64,000 bases of DNA from JACVRM01 sp963809765 (GTDB taxonomy: Bacteria; Actinomycetota; Thermoleophilia; Gaiellales; Gaiellaceae), in assembly GCA_963809765.1 (NCBI GenBank), contig CAWEKT010000003.1, forward strand, positions 1,550,001-1,614,000, written 5' to 3'. The notes under the pieces were generated by a model. That model worked only from the letters and a program-made list of their open reading frames with translations, made no database searches and was not told where the DNA came from. Below are positions 27,398-37,732 of this stretch, piece after piece. Within the stretch, counting starts at the first letter, position 1. The number at the start of each line of letters is the position of its first letter. The position numbers and the translations under genes are program-made.

Positions 27398-28546
27398 GAG
27401 CCGGCCCGGCGCAGATCGGGCTGTTGCGGCGCGCGCGGGAGCGCGACCTCTTCGTCGTCGCCGCCGACCGCAACCCCGGCGCTCCAGGGTTCGAGTACGC
27501 CGACCGGCGGGCGGTCATCTCGGCCGAGGACGAGCAGGGCATCGCGCGTCTCGCCGAGGCCGAGCGCGTCGAGGGGCTCGTCGCACCGGGCATCGACTGG
27601 CCGGTGGCCGTCGCCGCCCGGGTCGCCGAGCGGATTGGGCTCCCGCATCCGATCTCGCCCGAGACGGCTGCGCTCGTAACGGTCAAGGCACGTCAGCGCA
27701 AGCGGCTCGAGGAGGCGGGCATCCCGCAGCCGCGCTGGACGATCGTCCGCGAGGACGAGGAGACACCACCGCTGCCGGTCGTCGTCAAGCCGCCCGACCG
27801 GCAGGGGCAGCGCGGGCTCTCGCTCGTGCGCGAGCCGGGCGAGCTGGCGGCGGCGGTCGCGCAGAGCCCGGGCCGAGTCGCGGGTCGGGGCGTGCCTGCT
27901 CGAGGAGCTCGTCGACGGGCCTGAGCTGACCGTCAACGGCTTCTCGGTCGACGGCCGCTTCACGGCGCTGACGGTTACCGACCGGCTGGTCGCCGAGCCG
28001 CCGGCGTTCGGCGTCGCCCTGGCCCACGTCTGGCCGGCCGCCGAAGGCGCGGCCGAGGCGGCAGCGGCCGCCGGTGCCGCGGTCACGGCGCTCGGGATCG
28101 AGAACGGCCCCTCGTACACGCAGGTCCGCCTGGCCGAGGAGGGTCCTCGCATCGTCGAGGTGGCAGCCCGGGTCGGCGGTGGCCACGACGCCGAGCTCTG
28201 CGCGCTCGCGACCGGCGTCGACCTGAACGGCCTCACCATCGACGCTGCGCTCGGCGTGCCCGCCGGCGAGGAGGCCCTGCGTCCCGAGCTGCGCGCCGGC
28301 GGCGCCTGCGTGCGCTTCCTGGTCGCCCCCGAGGGCACGCTGGAGGCGGTCGAGGGCGTCGAGGACGCCGAGGCCGTCGCCGGAGTCGATGAGGTGCGCG
28401 TCTACCGCTCGCCCGGCGACGTGCTCGAGCCGCTCCGCCGCGGCTCCGACCGCGCCGGCGCGATCCTCGCCACCGGTGAGTCCGCCGAGGACGCACTTGC
28501 GACCGCCGACCGGGCTGCCGCACTGATCACGTTCGTGGTCGCGTAA
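27349..28546 (+). CDS. ATP-grasp ligase-like protein 3
   Basis: About 398 residues. RLLVLGAGPAQIGLLRRA forms the preATP-grasp nucleotide fold; VVVKPPDRQGQRGLSLV is the ATP loop; RIVEVAARVGGGHDAEL carries the metal-binding Glu and Arg. Same architecture as the protein at 19231-20455, and probably a paralogue. One frame break near 27875 fits loss of one GC. GTG 27349 lies inside the dehydratase gene (49-base overlap), so the two are coupled: a nucleotide-sugar dehydratase followed by a ligase fits a pathway that modifies a sugar with an amino-acid or amide group. Confidence 0.83.
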
Positions 28547-28551
28547 TCGAT

Positions 28552-28604
28552 GGGTCTGTCCCCGGAGGCGACAGCTTTTCCGTCGCCGGAGGCGGACTGA
28601 CCCC
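28552..28604 (+). repeat. Interspersed palindromic element A
   Basis: GGGTCTGTCCCCGGAGGCG (28552) to GGCGGACTGACCCC (ends 28604), with inner arms GGCGACAG...CCGTCGCC. It starts five bases past the ATP-grasp stop and may act as terminator. Confidence 0.8.
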
Positions 28605-28621
28605 AGCAGTTCGCTTCGGCT

Positions 28622-28818
28622 TGGCGAAAGGGCTTGGATCAGTCCCCGCACATGGGTTGGCGCGACCACCAGAGCGCCCCCGGACTAGTTCACGTTCGGG
28701 GGACTGACCCAAGCCGTTCTACTGGCGCCTGGCGAAAGGGCTCGGGTCAGCTCCCACACCTGGGTTGGCGCGACTACCAGGGCGTCCCGGACCAGTTCGC
28801 GTACGGGGGAAAAGACCC
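28622..28818 (+). repeat. Two diverged tandem copies of a ~108-base unit
   Basis: Unit starts TGGCGAAAGGGCTYGG at 28622 and again at 28730. Both contain CAGTCCC/CAGCTCCC, TGGGTTGGCGCGACYACCAG, GGACYAGTTCRCGT and a GGGGGA end. Unit 1 ends with GACTGACCC like element A. With the element at 28552 this fills the whole 317-base gap between genes 27349 and 28864; no gene is visible there. Confidence 0.7.
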
Positions 28819-28863
28819 GGCTAAGACCACGGACGTTGCGCTCCACCGCAGTACCCTCAAGCA

Positions 28864-29994
28864 ATGGAGCAAGCCGCCGAGACGCGCCGCGCCACCTTCC
28901 TCGGCTTCCAGCCGCCTGCGGTCGGCGAGGAGGAGGTCGAGGCGGTCGCCGAGACGATCCGCTCCGGCTGGCTGACGACCGGGCCGCGGGTGGCCGAGCT
29001 GGAGCAGCGCTTCGCCGAGCTCTGCGGCGCTCCGCACGTGCTCGCCGTCTCCTCCGGCACCGCCGCGCTGCACCTGAGCCTGCTCGCGCTCGGTGTCGGG
29101 CCGGGCGACGAGGTCGTCACGACGCCGATCACCTGGCCGGCGACCGTCAACGTGATCGTCCACTGCGGCGCCACGCCGGTGCTCGCCGACGTGCGCGACA
29201 GCGACCTCAATCTCGACCCCGAGGACGTCGCCCGGCGGATCACGCCGCGCACCCGCGCGATCCTGCCGGTCGACCTCGCCGGCCAGCCGGCCGACCTCGA
29301 CGCCTTCGCCGCCTTCGGCCTGCCGGTGGTCGAGGACGCAGCCCACAGCGCCGAGGCCCGCTACCGCGGCCGCCCGGTCGGCTCGATCGCCGACGTCACC
29401 TGCTTCTCGCTCTACGCGACCAAGAACATCGCCGCCGGCGAGGGCGGGCTGATCGCCACCACCCGCCCCGAGCTGGCCGAGGCGGTCGACGAGCGGCGGG
29501 TCATGCGCCGCGGCCACGGCTCGCTCTACGACATCGCCGTCCCCGGCTACAAGGCGAACCTCTCCGACGTCCTGGCCGCGATCGCGCTCGTGCAGCTCGG
29601 CAAGCTCGACGTCCACCGCGAGATCCGCCGGCGCCAGTTCGAGCTCTACGACGCCGCCGTGGCCGAGCTCGACGGCATCGAGCCGCTCGCCCGCGACCCC
29701 CGCGACACGCACGCCATGCACCTCTACGTCGTCCGCGTCGAGCCCGAGCGCGCAGGCGGCACGCGCGACGACTACCAGCGCCTGCTCGCCGAGGAGAACA
29801 TCGGCACGAGCATCCACTTCCTGCCGGTGCACTGGCTGACCGCCTACCGCGAGATGCGGCAGGAGCCGCTGCCCGTCGCGGAGAAGGCCGGGGGCGAGGT
29901 GCTCTCGCTCCCGCTCTCGCCGGCGCACTCGGAGGACGACATCGGCGACGCCGTCGCCGCGCTCCGCCGCGTGCACGAGTCGCTCACCTCGTGA
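28864..29994 (+). CDS. DegT/DnrJ/EryC1/StrS-family PLP aminotransferase
   Basis: 376 residues, uninterrupted. NFxxPPAVGEEEVEAV-type entry, SSGTAALHLSLLALGVGPGDEV, DAAHSAEARY, and the PLP lysine in YATKNIAAGEGG near residue 184. These enzymes aminate keto sugars such as 4-keto-6-deoxy nucleotide sugars. Together with the dehydratase at 26378 it would give an amino-deoxy sugar for the polysaccharide. The stop overlaps the start of the following membrane protein gene (GTGA). Confidence 0.92.
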   Translation: MEQAAETRRATFLGFQPPAVGEEEVEAVAETIRSGWLTTGPRVAELEQRFAELCGAPHVLAVSSGTAALHLSLLALGVGPGDEVVTTPITWPATVNVIVHCGATPVLADVRDSDLNLDPEDVARRITPRTRAILPVDLAGQPADLDAFAAFGLPVVEDAAHSAEARYRGRPVGSIADVTCFSLYATKNIAAGEGGLIATTRPELAEAVDERRVMRRGHGSLYDIAVPGYKANLSDVLAAIALVQLGKLDVHREIRRRQFELYDAAVAELDGIEPLARDPRDTHAMHLYVVRVEPERAGGTRDDYQRLLAEENIGTSIHFLPVHWLTAYREMRQEPLPVAEKAGGEVLSLPLSPAHSEDDIGDAVAALRRVHESLTS

Positions 29995-30981
29995 CCCGCC
30001 GAGTCCGCCTCATCGTGACGCTGCTGGTGACGGCGGCGGCGGTCGCCTACCTGCTCTGGAAGGTCGACCTGCACACGACGCTGGAGGTGCTCGGCGACGC
30101 CAGCCTCGGCTGGTTCGCTGCTCGCCTCGGCGATCATGATCGCGACCACGCTGCCGATGGCCTGGCGCTGGCAGCTGCTGCTGCGTGCACGCGCGATCGC
30201 CGAGCCGCTCAGCTGGCTGACTCGCACCTACTTCGTCGCCTACACCGCCAACCAGGTGCTGCCGACCTCGCTCGGCGGCGACGCCGTCCGCATCTACGAG
30301 ACCGCCCGCCGCCATCCCGGCAACACGGGCCTCGTCACCGGCAGCGTCCTGCTCGACCGCGCGATCGGCGGCGTCGCCACCGTCGTCCTGGCCGCGATCG
30401 GCTTCCTCATCGCCGCCGGCGACTACGACGTCGGCGCCTACCTCTGGGTCGAGCTCCTGTTCATCGCCGGCACGATCGTCGCCGGCTTCCTCGCCTTCTC
30501 CGCCCGCGTCCGCCGCAGCCTGGCGTGGCTGAGCCCGCTCGCCCAGCGGCTCAAGGTCGAGCGCCCGCTGCGCGCGGTCTACGAGGGCGTGCACGCCTAC
30601 CGCGACCACGGCCGGCTGCTCATCGGGCTGACCCTCGTGACGCTCGTCGTCCAGGCGATCCGGATCCTGCCGATCTGGTTCGTCGCGCTGGCCGTCGACA
30701 TCGACCTCTCCTGGCGGCCGTTCTTCGTCATGGGGCCGGTGCTCTTCTTCGTCCTGCTCTTCCCGTTCACGATCAACGGCCTGGCCGTCCGCGAGGCGTT
30801 CTTCGTCAGCTTCCTCGGCACGCTCGGCGTCGGCGCCGACCAGGCCTTCGCCGCGGGCTTCCTCTTCTTCCTCGTCACCGTCGTCCTGGCGCTGCCCGGC
30901 CTCGGGATCCTGCTCTGGGAGAGCGCTCGCGGCTCCGAGCGGGCCTCGTTGCGCCGGACTCCGGGCCGCAGCCCCGGCTAA
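29991..30981 (+). CDS. LPG-synthase-TM / UPF0104-like membrane protein
   Basis: About 330 residues with eight or so membrane helices. TYFVAYTANQVLPTSLGGD and the GSVLLDRAIGGVATVVL stretch are typical of the lysylphosphatidylglycerol flippase-domain family (AglD/UPF0104). Members without a synthase domain are thought to move lipids or glycolipids. GTG 29991 overlaps the aminotransferase stop. One frame break near 30119 is repaired by one GC. In this setting it may handle polyprenyl-linked sugar; unproven. Confidence 0.83.
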
Positions 30982-30997
30982 CCTCACGATCTCGCCT

Positions 30998-31873
30998 GTG
31001 CAGCAGCCGCGTGACGTTTCCGTCGTCGTCGTGACCTACAACGCGCTTCCCCACATCGAGCAGTGCCTCGAGTCCGTGCGCGGCCTCGAAACGGTGGTCG
31101 TCGACAACGGCTCGGCAGACGGCACGGTCGCGTTCGTGCGCGAGCGCTTCCCCGAGGTGCGGGTCGTGGAGCAGGAGAACCGCGGCCTCGCCGCGGGCTG
31201 GAACCGCGGCCTGCGCGAGGTCGGCGGCGACTGGGTGCTGATCCTGAACGCCGACGCCTGGATGCGCGACGGCGCGGTCGCCGCCCTGGTCGAGCACGGC
31301 GAGCAGCACCCCGAGGCCGCGCTCGTCGGGCCGCGGCTGCGCTACCCCGACGGCCGGCTGCAGCGCTCGGTGCGCGGCTTTCCGACGCTCTGGCGGCTCG
31401 CCACCGAGTACCTCTTCCTGCGCAAGCTCGGCCCGCGCACGCGCCTCTTCAACGCCTTCTACGCGGGCGGCTTCGACCACGAGAGCGAGCGCGAGGCCGA
31501 GTTCCTGATGGGGGCGTGCCTGCTCGTCCGCCGGGCGGCCGTGGACGCGGTCGGTCCCGCCGACGAGGGCTTCTTCCTCTTCAGCGAGGAGACCGACTGG
31601 TGCTACCGCTTCTGGCAGGCGGGCTGGACGGTGCGCTTCTTCCCCGGCGCCGAGGCGGTGCACGTGCTCGGCGCCTCGCACGGGGGACGGCTCTTCCGCG
31701 AGCAGGTGCGCGGCCACCTGCGCTTCTTCGCCAAGCACCACGGCCGCCGTGCGGCCGAGCGCGCGCGCCGGCTGCTGCGCGCCTCCCTGCTGCTCCGGGG
31801 CGTGCTCTTCCGCGGCGAGCGCGGCCGGGCGTACCGCGAGACGGCGCGCCTGGCTTCGGCTCCGCGCCCGTGA
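30998..31873 (+). CDS. Family 2 glycosyltransferase (rhamnosyltransferase-like)
   Basis: 291 residues. GT-A fold with DVSVVVVTYNALPHIEQCLE, VVDNGSADGT, the divalent-metal site LNADAWM, and FLMGACLLVRRAAVDAVG...DEGFFLFSEETDWCYR, as in WbbL-like rhamnosyltransferases. Transfers a sugar to a lipid-linked acceptor in the cytoplasm. Following the stop, a nine-codon GTG reading frame (31870-31899) overlaps both this gene and the next. If a base is missing near the end, the true C-terminus would be ...SAPVTTLAGVDS and the gene would overlap the next start. Confidence 0.88.
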   Translation: MQQPRDVSVVVVTYNALPHIEQCLESVRGLETVVVDNGSADGTVAFVRERFPEVRVVEQENRGLAAGWNRGLREVGGDWVLILNADAWMRDGAVAALVEHGEQHPEAALVGPRLRYPDGRLQRSVRGFPTLWRLATEYLFLRKLGPRTRLFNAFYAGGFDHESEREAEFLMGACLLVRRAAVDAVGPADEGFFLFSEETDWCYRFWQAGWTVRFFPGAEAVHVLGASHGGRLFREQVRGHLRFFAKHHGRRAAERARRLLRASLLLRGVLFRGERGRAYRETARLASAPRP

Positions 31874-31895
31874 CGACGCTCGCGGGGGTGGACTC

Positions 31896-33951
31896 GTGAC
31901 GACCGTCGCCGATGCGAGGCAGAGCGGCTACGCGGCGCCGCGCACGCTGCCGGTGCCGGCGATCCTGCTGCCGCTCGCCGTGGTGCCCGCGCTGCTCGTC
32001 GCCCGCCTGCTTCCGGCCGAGGGCGTCGGGCTCTGGCTGCGTCTGCTGCTCGCGACCGCCTGCCTGCTCCTGCCCGGCTACTTCCTCGCGCGGGCGCTCT
32101 CGCTGCGCGGCGCTCTCGGCCATCCTGCCGCTCTCGCTCGCGGGGCTCTTCCTCGCCCTGTCGGTCATGTTCATCGTGGGCGGCTCGCTCGACGTCGCGC
32201 TCTGGGTCTATGCCGGCATCGGCCTGGTCGCGCTGCCGTTCGCGCTGCGCGGGCGGGCGGTCGAGCCGCGCTGGCAGACGCTGCTCCTTGCCGGCGGCGG
32301 CCTCGCCTTCGGCGTCGCGCTCTGGCAGGTGGCGCCGCAGCTCGGCGGGGACGCGCTCTTCCACCTCGCGCGCGCGCGCAAGCTCGCCGCCTTCGACGGG
32401 CTCTCGCTCGACGCCGTCAACGAGTTCGTCGACGGCGGCCTGCACCCGGGCTACGCCTTCCCGCTCTGGCACGGCTTCCTCGCGCTGATCGCCAACGTCG
32501 CCGGCGTCGACCCGGCGCTCGTCCTGCGCCACGAGGCGAGCATCCTCGCCCCGGTTGCCGTCCTCGTCGCGTACGAGGCCGGCTACGCGCTCTTCCGCTC
32601 GCGGGCTGCCGGCGCGGCTGTCGTCTCCGCCCAGGTGGGACTGATCGCGCTCGCCCCCGGCGCCGGAGGCGCCTACAACGCGCTCGCCCTGCCGGCCACC
32701 GCCAGCCGCCAGCTGCTCGTCCCCGCGGCGCTCGCGCTCTTCTTCGCCTACGTCCACGACCGCACCTGGCGGCTCCTGCCCGCGCTGGCGGCGGCGGCGC
32801 TCGCGATCGCGCTCGTGCACCCGACCTACGCGGTCTTCCTCTGCGTGCCGCTCGGCGGCTACGTGCTCGCGCGCGGGCTGATGGCGCGCGGCGAGATCGT
32901 GCCTGGCGCGATCGGGCTGGCCGCGCTCGTGCTGCCCACGGCCGCGGTCGTCCGGCCGCGCTGCTGCCGGTCGTCCAGCAGACGGCCTCGCACAAGCCCG
33001 ACGGCTTCGAGGTCGAGCGGGCGATCCTGCAGTACCCGGGCCAGCTCGACGTCTTCTCGGAGGCGAGCTACCGGCTGGCGCCCGAGGTCTTCGGCCGCGG
33101 CGGCGCGATCGCCGTGGCGGCGCTCGTGCTGCGTGCCGCTGGCCGCGCTGGCGCCGCTGCGGCGCTGGTCGGCGTTCGTGCTCGGCGGCTCGCTCGCCGT
33201 GCTCGCGGTCACGCTCACGTCGGCGCTCTTCCCGGCGTTCGCCGACCTCGTCTCGATCTCCCAGGCGCGACGGGCGGCCGGCTTCCTGCCCTTCGCATTC
33301 GCCTTCGCGGGCGGGATGCTCGTGCTGGCCAGCCTGCTTGCGGCTCGCGCTGCTGCCGGTCGCGCTCGCAGCCGGCATCGTGCTCCAGGTCGTCTTCCCC
33401 GGCGACTTCGGCTACCGCCTGCAGGACGGCGGGCCGGCTGTGCGTCACCTGGGTGGCCGTCCTCGGCGGCGCGACGGCGTTCGCGATCGCCGCCGTCGTG
33501 CGCTGGCCGGGCATCCGCGAGCGCGGGCCTCGGATCGCCGCGCTGGCGGCGGCGCTCTTCGTGCTGCCGATCGCGCGTCGACTCGGCCCGCGACTGGGAG
33601 GCGCGACCGCGCGACCGCTCGCACGAGCTCAGCCCGGGCCTGGTGCAGGCGCTCCGTGACGCCACCCGCAAGGGCGACGTCGTCTTCTCCGACACGGAGA
33701 CGAGCTACCGCATCGCCGCCTACCTGCCGCTCTACGTCGCCTCGGCGCCGCCCGCGCACGTCGCCGACACAGAGGACAATCAGCCCTACGACCGGCGCCG
33801 CGACGCGGGCCTCTTCCTCAAGAGCGGCGACCTCGAGATCCCGCGCCGCTACGGCGCCGACTGGATCGTGGTCAACAAGAGCCGCTTCCGCACCGAGGTT
33901 GCGCGGCCGCCCGTCTACGAGGACGAGCGGTACGTCCTCTACCGCGTCTGA
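31896..33951 (+). CDS. Large multi-pass membrane protein, GT-C-like
   Basis: About 688 residues. Ten to twelve membrane helices occupy residues 15-560, and a soluble ~110-residue tail (ATRKGDVVFSDTETSYRIAA, YGADWIVVNKSRF) follows, the topology of GT-C glycosyltransferases or related membrane proteins. No DXD or EE motif can be fixed with confidence in the first loop (GGDALFHLARARKLAAF is the best candidate). The frame breaks near 32113, 32958, 33133, 33344, 33438 and 33574; five fit one GC loss, and the second needs two GC units or one base. Lies between glycosyltransferase genes in one operon. Confidence 0.65.
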
Positions 33952-33959
33952 GGGGCGCC

Positions 33960-35209
33960 GTGCGCCTGCTGCTCGTGACCATGTACTTCCCGCCGGCGGG
34001 CGGCGGCGGCGTGCAGCGGCCGCTCAAGTTCGCCACCTATCTGCCGGCGCTCGGCATCGAGACGCACGTGCTCGCCCCGTCCGACCCGAAGTGGATCCAC
34101 CGCGACGACGAGCTCGAGCCGCCGTCGCAGGCCTGGGTTCACCGGGTCGCCTACGTCGGGCCGCGGGCGCGGCGGCCGGCGGAGGAGCTGCACGGCCTGG
34201 GCGGGCTCGAGCGCTACGTCCGCCACGGCACGCTCGCCTTCCGGCGCTTGCTCGTGCCGGACGCCAGCGTGCTCTGGAACGCCACCGCGATCCCGGCTGC
34301 GCTGCGGATCATCCGCCGCGAGCGCATCGACGTCGTGCTCACCACCTCGCCGCCCGGCTCCGTCCACCTCGTCGGCGCAGCGGCGAAGAAGGCGACCGGC
34401 GTGCGCTGGATCGCCGATCTGCGCGACTCGCTGATCGCGCACCCGCACCGGCGCGCCGAGAGCGCCGCCGTGCGGCTCAAGGAGCAGACCGAGGGCCTGC
34501 TCGGGCAAGGTCGTCGCCGGCAGCGCCGACGCCGTCGTCGCCGTCTCGGACGCGATCGCCGACGAGGTGCGCGGGCTGAGCCCGCGCGGCCCGGTGGTGA
34601 CGATCTCGAACGGCTGCGACTTCGAGGACTTCGCCGGGCTCGAGTACCGGCGCGGCGACCGCCTGCGCATCACGCACACGGGCAGTTTCTTCGGCAAGCG
34701 CGACCCGAAGCCGTTCCTGGAGGCGCTCGACCGCTCGGGCATCGACGCCGTCGTCCGCTTCGTCGGCGGCTTCCGCGCCGAGGACCGCGAGTGGGCGGAG
34801 CGAGCGGGGGCTCGCCGACCGCATCGAGGTCATCCCCTACGTCCCCCGCCGCCGCGCGCTCGAGCTCCAGCGCGAGTCGGAGGCGTTGCTGCTGCTGATC
34901 CCCGAGGCCGGCGGCCGCGGGCGCGGCGTCCTCTCCGGCAAGGTCTTCGAGTACCTGGCGGCCGAGCGGCCGATCCTGGCGGTCGTGCCGCCCGACGGCG
35001 CCGCCGCCGAGCTGCTGCGCCAGACCGGGGCCGCGGTCGTGGTCGCGCCCGACGACGTCGACGGCATGGCGGAGGCGCTCGGCCGGCTCGACGCCGCCTA
35101 CAAGAGCGGCTCGCTCAACGGCACGCCGCTGGCCGAGGAGTGGCGCGAGCGGCTCTCGCGGCGCGCACGCGTCGAGGAGCTGGCCGAGCTGGTGCGGAGC
35201 CTCGAGTGA
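33960..35209 (+). CDS. Family 4-type glycosyltransferase
   Basis: About 417 residues, GT-B fold. N-terminal LLVTMYFPPAGGGGVQRPLK is typical of this group; the acceptor-domain stretch VLWNATAIPAALRIIRRER follows. C-terminal LRITHTGSFFGKRDPKPFLEAL and VLSGKVFEYLAAERPILAVV give the donor site (K-x-x-E-Y). Frame breaks near 34503 and 34808 are repaired by one GC each. The stop overlaps the next GTG (35206), coupling it to the second O-antigen polymerase-like gene. Sugar and linkage unknown. Confidence 0.86.
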
Positions 35210-36623
35210 GCGCCGTCGCGCAGCCCGCCTGGCGCCGCGTCGGGGCCGTGGCCGAGGCCTCGCCGGCCGAGCGCGTCGCCGGCGGGCTCTTCCTGGCCAC
35301 GCTCTTCGTGATCACCTGGGAGAAGGTGCACTGGGAGGTCGCCGGCACCGTCACGCTCTCCGACGTCGTCTCGGGGCTCTTCGTGCTCTCGCTCGGCTGG
35401 GTCTGGCTCGAGGACGGCGCGCTGCCGCTGCGCGCCACGCGCACGGTCGGCGTCGCGGCGGCCTTCGGGCTGGCGCTCCTCGTCGTCTACCTGTTCGGCT
35501 TCTACAGCCTCGAGACCGGCCAGGCGCTCGCGCAGTTCTTCAAGGGGACGGTCAAGTTCGGGCTCCACTTCGGCTTCCTCGTCGCCGGGCTCGCCTACCT
35601 GGCCGCGCACGGCCGCCGCACCTACTGGCAGGCGCTGACCGCCTTCTGCCTGGGCATGCTCGTGAACGCCGCCTACGGCGTCGCCCAGCTCGCTGTACGC
35701 CAACCGCGGCGGCGACCTCGACGCGACCGTGCTCTCGCCGCTCACCGGCGGGGCCAGCTCGATCAACATCTACGGCGCCGTCGAGGGCCAGGACGTCTAC
35801 CGGCCGAACGCGCTCACGGGCGACCCGAACCACCTCGGCGTGATGCTGATCGTGCCGCTGCTCGTGCTGACGCCGCTCTACCTGCGGCTCGAGCGCGGCC
35901 ACCGGCTGCGGCTGCCGCTCGCGCTCGGGCTCTCCTTTCGGCCTCGTGGTCGCGCTGGCGACGCTGTCGCGAAGCGGCGTGCTCGGCCTCACCGTCGGCC
36001 TGCTCGTGCTCGCCGTCCCCTACCGGCGGCTGTTCCTGACGGCGCGCTTCCTCGCGCCGTGGGGCTCGTCCTGGTCGCGCTCGCCGCGGTCGTCGCGCAG
36101 CGCAGCGACTTCTTCGGCACGGTGCTGCGCGCGCGACTGAGCACCGACACGGCCGCCACCTCGCCGCACTTCGGCGTCTACGAGCTTCATCCCGGACGTG
36201 CTCTCGACCCACCCGCTCTTCGGGCTCGGCTTCAACAACTTCTCGGTCTACTACGAGTTCGTCACCGGGCAGACGAACTGGGGGCCGCACTCGTTCTACG
36301 TCGCGCTCTTCGTCGAGACCGGGCTCGTCGGCGCGGCTGTCTTCGGCGCCTTCATCGTCTGGATCTTCAAGCGCCTCGTCGCCGCCATCCGCCTCGGGCG
36401 CGCGCTCGCGGACGCCGGCGACCCGGCGGCGATCCGGGTGCGCCCGCTCGCGTGGGGCTTCACGGCGGCGCTGGCGGGGACGCTGGCCGCGAACGCCTTC
36501 TACCTGACCATCCCCTTCTACTACTTCTACGCCTTCGCGATGCTCGCGCTGGCGCTGCCCATTGTCTTCTCGCGCGCGCGGGAATTCGGGTCCCGACCCG
36601 CCCCCTACTCGCCGCCAGGCTAA
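35206..36623 (+). CDS. O-antigen polymerase/ligase-like membrane protein 2 (Wzy_C family)
   Basis: About 472 residues with ten or more membrane helices. The periplasmic loop and signature region are SRSGVLGLTVGLLVLA, then the HPLFGLGFNNFSVYYEFVTG and GPHSFYVALFVETGLVGA segments typical of Wzy_C. GTG overlaps the glycosyltransferase stop. Frame breaks near 35693, 35938, 36058 and 36188; three fit single GC losses, and 36058 needs two. With the copy at 5696, the region encodes two family members: one may polymerise the repeat unit and one may ligate the finished chain. Confidence 0.82.
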
Positions 36624-36634
36624 CGCGGGCGAGC

Positions 36635-36650
36635 GCACGCGTGGGTGACG
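36635..36650 (+). promoter_or_regulatory. Shared 16-mer GCACGCGTGGGTGACG upstream of a glycosyltransferase gene
   Basis: Identical to 12995-13010 and to 17431-17446 (opposite strand). Its end is 16 bases before GTG 36667, and at 17414 it is also about 17 bases before the GTG. In both cases the start codon lies in CTCTGTGACG. Probably a leader or binding site; only the end of element B is present here. Confidence 0.5.
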
Positions 36651-36666
36651 GGAGCGTGACGACTCT

Positions 36667-37716
36667 GTGACGGCGTCCGCGGCCGCAGCAACGCCGGCGC
36701 CCGTCCGCAAGGTCGTCGTCCTGACGACCTCGTACCCGCGCCACCCGGGTGACCCGGCGGGCCACTTCGTCGCCGACGCGGTCGAGCAGCTGCGCGCGCG
36801 CGGCGTGGAGATCGACGTCGTCTCGCCGGCCGGCTTCCGGCACTTCGGCATCGCCTACGGCGCCGGCGTCGTCGGCAACCTGCGCGCGCAGCCGTGGCGC
36901 GTCCTGCTGCTGCCGGCGATGCTCGCCTCGTTCGCCCGCGCCGCTCGCCGCGCGGCCCGCGACGCCGACCTCGTGCACGCCCACTGGCTCCCGGCCGGCC
37001 TGGTCGCCGCGATGACGGGCAAGCCGTTCGTCGTCCAGCTCTGGGGCACGGACGTCGAGCTCGCGCGCCGCGCCCCGCGGCTCGCCCGCCGCGTCCTGCG
37101 CCGCGCGCGGCTCGTCATCTGCCCGTCGACGGCGCTCGCCGAGGCAGCCCGCGAGCTCGGCGCCGAGGACGTCCGCGTCATCCCCTCGGGCATCGACCTG
37201 CCGCCCGAGCCCGGCGTCGAGGAGGAGCCGCCGCACGTCCTCTACGCCGGGCGGCTCTCCCCGGAGAAGGGCGTGCTCGACCTGGTCGCCGCCGCCGAGG
37301 GCCTGCCGCTCGTGGTCGTGGGCGACGGCCCGCTCCGCCCGCAGGTGCCGCAGGCGATCGGCTTCCTCCCGAACGAGGAGCTGCAGGAGCGGCTCGCCCG
37401 CGCCGCCGTCGTCGCCTGCCCGTCCCATCGCGAGGGCTTCGGCGTCGTCTGCCTGGAGGCGATGGCGCACGGCCGCGCGGTCGTCGCGTCGTCGGTCGGC
37501 GGCCTGCGCGACCTCGTCGTGGACGGCGAGACGGGCCTGCAGGTGCAGCCCGGCGACCGGACCGCGCTCCGCGCCGCATTGGAGCGGCTTCTGGCCGACC
37601 CGGGGCTCCGCGAGCGGCTCGGCGCCGCCGGGCGCGAGCGCGCGCGGACGGCCTTCTCGTGGGACCGGGTCGCCGAGCTGACGCTGGCCGCGTACGCCGA
37701 CGCCCTAGTGGACTAG
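36667..37716 (+). CDS. Family 4-type glycosyltransferase
   Basis: 349 residues, uninterrupted, complete GT-B fold. VVVLTTSYPRHPGDPAGHFV at the start, DADLVHAHWLPAGLVAAM, PHVLYAGRLSPEKGVLDLV, and the donor-site E-x7-E pattern in SHREGFGVVCLEAMAHGRAV. Retaining transferase acting on a lipid-linked glycan. It begins after the shared 16-mer and ends 16 bases before the giant coiled-coil gene, so the two may be co-transcribed. Confidence 0.92.
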   Translation: MTASAAAATPAPVRKVVVLTTSYPRHPGDPAGHFVADAVEQLRARGVEIDVVSPAGFRHFGIAYGAGVVGNLRAQPWRVLLLPAMLASFARAARRAARDADLVHAHWLPAGLVAAMTGKPFVVQLWGTDVELARRAPRLARRVLRRARLVICPSTALAEAARELGAEDVRVIPSGIDLPPEPGVEEEPPHVLYAGRLSPEKGVLDLVAAAEGLPLVVVGDGPLRPQVPQAIGFLPNEELQERLARAAVVACPSHREGFGVVCLEAMAHGRAVVASSVGGLRDLVVDGETGLQVQPGDRTALRAALERLLADPGLRERLGAAGRERARTAFSWDRVAELTLAAYADALVD

Positions 37717-37732
37717 TGTTCGGGCGAGCCGG

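Noticed and set aside
31870..31899. A nine-codon GTG gene between the glycosyltransferase and the membrane protein
   Set aside because: Better explained as the true C-terminus of the glycosyltransferase in another frame or as a chance direct repeat GTGACGAC.
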